The position numbers were made by a program, and so were the translations under genes. From contig CANQFI010000048.1 in the NCBI GenBank assembly GCA_947598455.1, forward strand, positions 1-11,615: a stretch of DNA of 11,615 nt, in the 5' to 3' direction. Below the pieces are notes generated by a model that did no database searches, was not told the origin of the DNA, and worked only from the letters and a program-made list of their open reading frames with translations. Below are positions 7,349 to 11,615 of this stretch, one piece after another. Within the stretch, counting starts at the first letter, position 1. The number at the start of each line of letters is the position of its first letter. The DNA comes from an uncultured Bacilli bacterium (GTDB taxonomy: Bacteria > Bacillota_I > Bacilli_A > RF39 > UBA660).

Positions 7349-9070
7349 ATGAGTCAAGCGATGTATATATTAGCTGGAGTTACATACTATATAATCAGTA
7401 TTATTGTAATTGTTATAGTTCTTAATTTAATAAATAATAAAGAAAAAAAGAAATATCAAAATGAAATAACTTCTTTGGAAAGAGATAAAAATTTAATTAT
7501 ATCTTCTTCTATTTTAAGTGAACTTAATAAAGTTGAAGCTTTAATCAATAATGATAAATTGCAAGAATCATATGAAGAATGGCAGAAAAGATTTAAAGAA
7601 ATTAAAGATGTGGAAGTTCCTAAACTTACAGATGCTTTGCTTGAAATAGAAGAATGTTTTAATGAAAGAGATTATAAATCTTTAAATGATAAAATTGCAA
7701 AAGCAGAATTAGAAATATTTTATGTAAAGAGTAAAGCTAATTTTTTATTAGATGAAATTAAAGAAATAACATTATCTGAAGAACGAAATAGAGAAACTAT
7801 TACAAAATTAAAATCTAGGTATAGAGAAATCATATCTAAATATAACAATAGTAAAAATGATTATAAAGAGGTTTGTGCTCCTTTAGAATTACAATTTGAA
7901 AATGTTGATAAGTTATTTGCAGCTTTTGAAGTAGCAATGGAATCTAATAGATATGAAGAAGTAGGTAAAATAGTAAAGGGAATTGATGATCTAGTTGGTA
8001 ATTTAGGAATAGTTATTGATGAAGCACCAACAATTATTATTATGGGAAGAAATTTAATTCCTAATAAGATGAAAGATGTAAAAAATATAGCTGATAGAAT
8101 GACAGCTGAAGGATATAATTTAGATTATTTAAATTTAAATTATAATATTGAGGAAACAGAGAAAAAACTTCAAGATATTTTTGCTAAATTAAATGTTTTA
8201 AATGTTGAAGACTCAATATTGGAATTAAAAACTTTATTAGAATATTTTGATAATGTTTATAATGATTTTGATAAAGAAAAACAAGCAAGAAAGATTTTTG
8301 AAGAATATATTAGAAAAATATTAGTTAAAGCTAATAAATTAGAAAAAATTAATAATGGTTTATATAGAAAATTAGATGTTATTAAGTATAGTTTTGATTT
8401 AACAGATGATGATGTAAAGGTTATTGAAGTTATTAAAGATGAGTTAGTAGGTATTAAAAAGGATTATAATGAAATAGTTGATGCTCATAGAAATAAATCT
8501 TTTTCTTATACAAGATTAGGTAAAGAAATGGAAAACTTAAATATGAGACTTTCTAAAACAGAAGAGAAGTTAGATGTTGCTCTTAAAAATTTAGGTAATT
8601 TAGAAGAAGATGAACAAAGAGCACATGAACAATTAGATGAAATTAAAGAAATATTAACTAAGGCTAAAAAGAGAATTAATAGTTATAAGTTGCCAATTAT
8701 TCCTAATAATTATTATGTTCAGTTGAGTGAAGCAAATGTCGCAATTAAAGAGATGGTTAAAGAAATGAATAAAAAACCTGTTTCAATTAAAACGTTAAAT
8801 ATAAGAGTAGATACAGCTCGTGATTTAGCACTTAAACTTTATAATACGTCATCTGAAGTAGTTAAAACGGCAGCGATGGTTGAAACAGCTATAGTTTATG
8901 GAAATAGGTATCGTCCAGTAAATAAAAATTTAGATGTGGAAATGACTAAAGCAGAAGAGTTATTTTATCAGGGGGAATTTAAAAAAGCTTTGGAAAAAAC
9001 GATTAGAGCAATTGATGTTATTGAACCGGGAATAAAAAATAAATTAATTGAATCATTAAAAAGAGGCTGA
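7349..9070 (+). CDS. ezrA: Septation ring formation regulator EzrA
   Basis: EzrA is a membrane-anchored cytoplasmic regulator of FtsZ ring assembly and of division proteins in low-GC Gram-positives. The 573 residues match the family (about 560-570). Residues 5-27 form a single transmembrane helix followed by a basic cluster (NKEKKKY), so the N-terminus is outside and the rest cytosolic. From 35 to the end the protein is almost entirely helical and charged, in the heptad-like pattern of EzrA's spectrin-like coiled-coil repeats. Near the C-terminus VYGNRYRP (516-523) matches the region of the family's QNR patch, but the usual Gln appears replaced by Val (V516), while N519 and R520 remain. AGGAGGT (7336-7342) lies six bases before the ATG. 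In Bacillus ezrA is also next to a cysteine desulfurase gene, as here, which supports the identification. It is transcribed alone and ends at an immediate terminator. Confidence 0.93.
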   Translation: MSQAMYILAGVTYYIISIIVIVIVLNLINNKEKKKYQNEITSLERDKNLIISSSILSELNKVEALINNDKLQESYEEWQKRFKEIKDVEVPKLTDALLEIEECFNERDYKSLNDKIAKAELEIFYVKSKANFLLDEIKEITLSEERNRETITKLKSRYREIISKYNNSKNDYKEVCAPLELQFENVDKLFAAFEVAMESNRYEEVGKIVKGIDDLVGNLGIVIDEAPTIIIMGRNLIPNKMKDVKNIADRMTAEGYNLDYLNLNYNIEETEKKLQDIFAKLNVLNVEDSILELKTLLEYFDNVYNDFDKEKQARKIFEEYIRKILVKANKLEKINNGLYRKLDVIKYSFDLTDDDVKVIEVIKDELVGIKKDYNEIVDAHRNKSFSYTRLGKEMENLNMRLSKTEEKLDVALKNLGNLEEDEQRAHEQLDEIKEILTKAKKRINSYKLPIIPNNYYVQLSEANVAIKEMVKEMNKKPVSIKTLNIRVDTARDLALKLYNTSSEVVKTAAMVETAIVYGNRYRPVNKNLDVEMTKAEELFYQGEFKKALEKTIRAIDVIEPGIKNKLIESLKRG

Positions 9071-9088
9071 GATATTCTTAGCTTTTTT
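9066..9088 (+). terminator. Terminator overlapping the ezrA stop codon
   Basis: GCTGAG (9066-9071) pairs with CTTAGC (9077-9082), with one G-U, around the loop ATATT, followed by six T (9083-9088). The A/G run before the stem can extend the pairing with the Ts. The TGA stop (9068-9070) lies within the stem. Confidence 0.75.
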
Positions 9089-9423
9089 ATTTTATAGGAA
9101 AGTTTTATAAATTTAGAATTAGTTCTAACGATAATCAAAAAAATAATTAACAAAATTATAGAATATACTAGATTTATTTAAAACTACAAAAGAAATAAAA
9201 AAGTTTAAAAAGAAATTTATCTATAAAAATAAGAAATATATATAGAAAATAAAAAAATGTGCAAATAAAACTATTAAAAAGATTGTAAATAAAATAATAA
9301 AAAATTATGATATATAATAAGTGAAGTTTTAAATGTATATGTAAATATTTTAGGAGAAAATTTTTATTAGTTGAATATTAGTTAGAAGTTATCAAATGTA
9401 TTAAAGAATTAAAGAGAAAAGAA
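9089..9423. other. Extremely A-rich intergenic DNA with no supported gene
   Basis: About 335 bases that are strongly biased to A on the plus strand. Every frame on both strands is broken by frequent stops. A lysine-rich frame from about 9160 to 9318 is interrupted by TAG and TAA and looks like a by-product of poly-A composition. An AGGAGA at 9352-9357 has no usable start codon with an open frame behind it. I see no tRNA, hairpin terminator or convincing promoter. It may be decayed DNA between ezrA and the desulfurase gene. Confidence 0.6.
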
Positions 9424-9530
9424 ATGAAAAAACAATATAGGGTGATGACTTTTTGGAATTTAGGCTTGTGGAGGAGGAGACTCCGATGAAACAAGAAAAA
9501 GGAATCGTGAGGTTTTTAAATGTAAAATAA
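9424..9530 (+). pseudogene. GC-richer island with two tiny overlapping ORFs; possible cold-shock gene remnant
   Basis: ORF 1 runs from ATG 9424 to TGA 9487-9489 (21 residues, ending Trp-Arg-Arg-Arg-Leu-Arg). ORF 2 runs from ATG 9486 to TAA 9528-9530 and encodes MKQEKGIVRFLNVK, overlapping ORF 1 by ATGA. The AGG-AGG-AGA Arg codons of ORF 1 are also an ideal Shine-Dalgarno sequence for ORF 2. KGIVRFLNVK resembles the first strand of cold-shock proteins (KGxVKxFNxxKG); the expected next stretch, GFGFI, is missing in all frames, so ORF 2 would be a truncated relic. A hairpin GGAG-GAGA-CTCC (9473-9484), flanked by CTTGT/ACAAG (9465-9469 and 9491-9495), encloses the binding site and start codon. 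Alternatives are a leader peptide pair or a small RNA. The similarity is short and could be chance. Confidence 0.35.
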
Positions 9531-9566
9531 TAATTTTAATGTTTACTAATCTATTTTGTTCTTTTC

Positions 9567-9595
9567 TTGATTTAAAATAGTTGATACTCTATAAT
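9567..9595 (+). promoter_or_regulatory. Sigma-A promoter of the cysteine desulfurase gene
   Basis: TTGATT (9567-9572), a 17-base spacer and a perfect TATAAT (9590-9595) make a near-consensus promoter. A start near 9602 would give a leader of only about 12 nt, with the AGGTGA binding site (9602-9607) at its 5' end. This makes the gene independent of ezrA and of the island at 9424-9530. Confidence 0.85.
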
Positions 9596-9613
9596 GATAA
9601 TAGGTGATTAGGA

Positions 9614-10750
9614 ATGATTTATTTAGATTACTCAGCAACGACACCTGTTTTAGCCGAGGTATTAGAAAGTTATAATAAAGCAACGAGAGATTATATGGGA
9701 AATGTTAATTCAATTCATGCTTTAGGTGTAAAATCAAAAGTATTATATAATAGTGCAACGAAACAAATATGTGATTTATTTGATATAAAAGATGAGGAAC
9801 TTATATATACAAGTGGGGCAACTGAAAGTAATAATATGGCTTTAAAAGGAGTAGCTTTAGCTTATCAAAATAGAGGTAAACATATAATAGTTTCTAAATT
9901 AGAACATCCTTCAATTTATAAGATATGTGAATTTTTAGAAACACAAGGTTTTATTATAGATTATGTAGAAAATGATAGTGATGGTTTAATAGATTTTGAT
10001 GATTTAAAAAAGAAAATTAGACCAGATACAATATTAGTTAGTGTTTGTGCTATAAATAGTGAATTAGGAATTAGACAACCGCTTAAGACGATTAGAATGA
10101 TTATTAAAAAAGAAAATCCTGAAACATTATTTCATAGTGATATTACGCAAGCAGTTGGAAAAGTAGCTGTTAATTTACACGATGTAGATTTAGCTTCAAT
10201 GAGTGGACATAAAATATTTGGTCCTAAAGGAATTGGTTTTTTATATAAAAATAGTAAAGTAAGATTAATTCCTTTAATTCATGGATCTGGTAAAGTAAAT
10301 GATTTAAGAGCAGGAACACCAATGCTTCCTTTAGTAGTAGCATTATCAAAAGCTATTAGAATTGCTTTAAAAGATTTAGATAAAAAAGAAGAAAAAATTA
10401 CAAAATTAAATGAAAGAATATGTAATAATTTAAGTAAATATGATGGAGTAGTTATTAATAAAACTAAATATTCAATACCTCATATTTTAAATGTAAGTTT
10501 AGTAAATATAAAACCAGAAACATTTATTCATGCTTTAGAAGAGGAAGAAATATATTTAAGTACTAATACAGCTTGTTCTTCAGGTGATTTAAGTACTTCA
10601 GTAATGGCAGTATATAATGATAAGTCACGAGCTACAACAACGATAAGAATTAGTTTAAGTTATGTAACAACTAATGAAGAAATAAGTAAGTTTTTAAATA
10701 TATTTAAAAGTAAGTATCAAGAATTAAATACTTTAGTCAAATTAAAATAA
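9614..10750 (+). CDS. Cysteine desulfurase, NifS/IscS family (class V aminotransferase fold)
   Basis: This PLP enzyme takes sulfur from cysteine, giving alanine and an enzyme persulfide, for iron-sulfur clusters or tRNA thiolation. Family landmarks in its 378 residues are YLDYSATTP (3-11), TSGATESNN (66-74), H98 in LEHPS stacking on PLP, HSDITQA (174-180; D176 and Q179 hold the cofactor), the PLP lysine K200 in SGHKIFGPKG, the persulfide cysteine C321 in TACSSG, and substrate-binding R345 in IRISL. The usual GGGQE..R.GTE segment is altered to GSGKVNDLRAGTP (224-236): the QE pair and the last Glu are gone, but R232 is kept. Beside ezrA, Bacillus has nifZ, whose partner thiI (tRNA 4-thiouridine) follows it. 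Here no thiI follows and a convergent gene is present instead, so the sulfur acceptor is unknown. AGGTGA at 9602-9607 precedes the ATG. Confidence 0.93.
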   Translation: MIYLDYSATTPVLAEVLESYNKATRDYMGNVNSIHALGVKSKVLYNSATKQICDLFDIKDEELIYTSGATESNNMALKGVALAYQNRGKHIIVSKLEHPSIYKICEFLETQGFIIDYVENDSDGLIDFDDLKKKIRPDTILVSVCAINSELGIRQPLKTIRMIIKKENPETLFHSDITQAVGKVAVNLHDVDLASMSGHKIFGPKGIGFLYKNSKVRLIPLIHGSGKVNDLRAGTPMLPLVVALSKAIRIALKDLDKKEEKITKLNERICNNLSKYDGVVINKTKYSIPHILNVSLVNIKPETFIHALEEEEIYLSTNTACSSGDLSTSVMAVYNDKSRATTTIRISLSYVTTNEEISKFLNIFKSKYQELNTLVKLK

Positions 10751-10777
10751 AGAATATTGCTATTCTTTATTTTTTTG
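10747..10777. terminator. Bidirectional terminator between the desulfurase and kinase-like genes
   Basis: ATAAAGAATA (10747-10756, overlapping the TAA stop) pairs perfectly with TATTCTTTAT (10761-10770) around the loop TTGC, followed by a T-run to 10777. The convergent gene's stop codon (10767-10769) lies in the right arm, so both coding regions end inside the same hairpin. The leftward tail is T-rich but interrupted. Confidence 0.85.
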
Positions 10778-11546
10778 TTAGTTTAGGAGATATTTCTAAT
10801 AAAGGATTAATTAAAGTATCAAGAAAGTAATCATCTTTGTCAGGTGTAAAACGATTAATTATAATATCTTCTAAATAATTAATTATATCTTTAGTTAAAT
10901 GATATTTCATTTCAAGATTTATTAAATCATTTTCTAAAGTATTTGGATTAGGATATTCAAAATATTTATTTAATAAACTACCTATAAGCATAGCAAGTAG
11001 AAGACATTTATCATTTAACATTAAATTAGATGGATTAGGATCATTGGAATTACGATTAAAGAATGAAAGATCAAAAAAAGTTTTAGGAGTACTATTACTA
11101 GTATATTTGCTTTGGTAGAATGAATGATCGAAGTCGATAAAAATAGGTTCACCTTGTTCATTAATTAAGTAATTACTAAATTTAATATCAAAGGGATAAA
11201 AGTTTTGTTTATGAGCTTTTTGTAAATCGATTAATAGAGTTTTAAAGAGTTTTAATATTTCTTGAATATTCATTTTAGCTAATGCTTCATGAAGTGATGT
11301 ACTATTTTTAATAAATGGTGATAATAAAAAATAATAAGTGTAAAACTCATCAACAAAGATACGACGATGAGGATTAAAATGAGTTAAATTAAAAGATTTT
11401 AAATTTAGTAAAGGTTCTATATTAACATCAGTTATAAAAATTTTTTTGATAAATGTTTGATTATTAAGAACAATTAAGTCGTTTATATTTTGAAAATGAT
11501 AGGCATAATCCCATGGTATATCAGGCATTATTGGAATCTTTTCCAT
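10767..11546 (-). CDS. Protein-kinase-like / phosphotransferase-fold protein
   Basis: A 259-residue protein with the core of the kinase-like fold. YPFDIKFSNYLI (117-128) looks like a catalytic loop: D120 is the base, K122 and N125 follow at the usual spacing. FIDFDHS (136-142) replaces DFG, with D138 as metal ligand; these two are 18 residues apart, as in kinases. HEALAKMNIQEILKLF-type helices and LLIDLQKAHKQ lie before the loop, as in the C-lobe, and YYFLLSPFIKN (71-81) may be the hinge. The N-lobe is short: I see no glycine loop, and the ATP-binding lysine is uncertain (K34 or K35 in FIKKIF). No membrane segment is present. Candidate classes are small-molecule (choline- or aminoglycoside-type) phosphotransferases or bacterial protein kinases; the substrate cannot be read from the sequence. 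AGGGGG lies eight bases before the ATG. It is convergent with the desulfurase gene. Confidence 0.85.
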   Translation of the reverse strand: MEKIPIMPDIPWDYAYHFQNINDLIVLNNQTFIKKIFITDVNIEPLLNLKSFNLTHFNPHRRIFVDEFYTYYFLLSPFIKNSTSLHEALAKMNIQEILKLFKTLLIDLQKAHKQNFYPFDIKFSNYLINEQGEPIFIDFDHSFYQSKYTSNSTPKTFFDLSFFNRNSNDPNPSNLMLNDKCLLLAMLIGSLLNKYFEYPNPNTLENDLINLEMKYHLTKDIINYLEDIIINRFTPDKDDYFLDTLINPLLEISPKLTKK

Positions 11547-11570
11547 AAAATTTTCCCCCTAGTGAGATTG

Positions 11571-11579
11571 ATAATAACA
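11571..11579 (-). promoter_or_regulatory. Extended -10 promoter of the kinase-like gene
   Basis: On the minus strand TGT precedes TATTAT (11576-11571), a TGn extended -10 element 24 bases before the start codon. The position 17 bases upstream (11599-11594, TAGTAA) is a poor -35. The region between 11580 and the window end shows nothing else. Confidence 0.5.
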
Positions 11580-11615
11580 CAAAAAATAAATAATTACTAG
11601 ACTTATTTTAAAAAA

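Noticed and set aside
9160..9318. Lysine-rich reading frame in the ezrA-desulfurase gap
   Set aside because: It is broken by TAG and TAA, has no start or binding site, and is explained by A-rich composition.
1..11615. Alternative genetic code (TGA as Trp), as in mollicutes
   Set aside because: All tryptophans seen are TGG and ezrA ends at TGA with a terminator hairpin over it.
1..11615. CRISPR array, transposon ends, tRNA genes
   Set aside because: No spaced direct repeats, terminal inverted repeats, transposase-like protein or cloverleaf was found on reading both strands.

Overview
The window is very AT-rich, uses the standard bacterial code (TGG for Trp, TGA used as a stop at the end of ezrA) and has strong AGGAGG-type ribosome binding sites. 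EzrA, a zinc-ligand-free rpsD of Bacillus type, a YfmF/YfmH M16 pair and an ezrA-cysteine desulfurase neighbourhood all point to a low-GC member of the Bacilli/Firmicutes. DapF and EzrA imply a walled, FtsZ-dividing cell with DAP-type peptidoglycan, not a wall-less mollicute. An uncultured gut Bacilli lineage (RF39- or Erysipelotrichia-like) would fit, but that placement is inference.

Layout, left to right. (1) An orphan 250-residue gene (56-808) of unknown function, with its own promoter and terminator. (2) A rightward operon (880-5381): dapF (lysine/DAP synthesis), yfmF (M16 pseudopeptidase), yfmH (M16 peptidase with HxxEH) and a 354-residue protein of unknown function. It ends in a strong bidirectional hairpin. 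(3) Convergent to this, on the minus strand, rpsD (ribosomal protein S4). It is preceded by a leader of about 160 nt whose complementary segments are arranged as a pseudoknot, and by a near-consensus promoter. (4) Upstream of rpsD, also on minus, an intracellular HExxH putative metalloprotease with its own strong promoter. (5) Divergent from it, ezrA (division regulator) with a terminator overlapping its stop codon. (6) A gap of about 540 bp: mostly very A-rich DNA, then a GC-richer island with two tiny overlapping reading frames, one resembling the first strand of a cold-shock protein. (7) A nifS/iscS-like cysteine desulfurase, not followed by thiI. (8) Convergent, a minus-strand protein-kinase-like gene.

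Most of the window is housekeeping: cell wall precursor synthesis, division, ribosome assembly and sulfur transfer. I see no transposase, phage, CRISPR, tRNA or rRNA sequence. The less ordinary parts are the four lineage-type genes of unknown function (56-808, 4317-5381, 6219-7151, 10767-11546), the rpsD leader, and the GC-richer island at 9424-9530. Promoters fall into two classes: TGn extended -10 elements without a good -35, and TTGAyw -35 elements without TGn.
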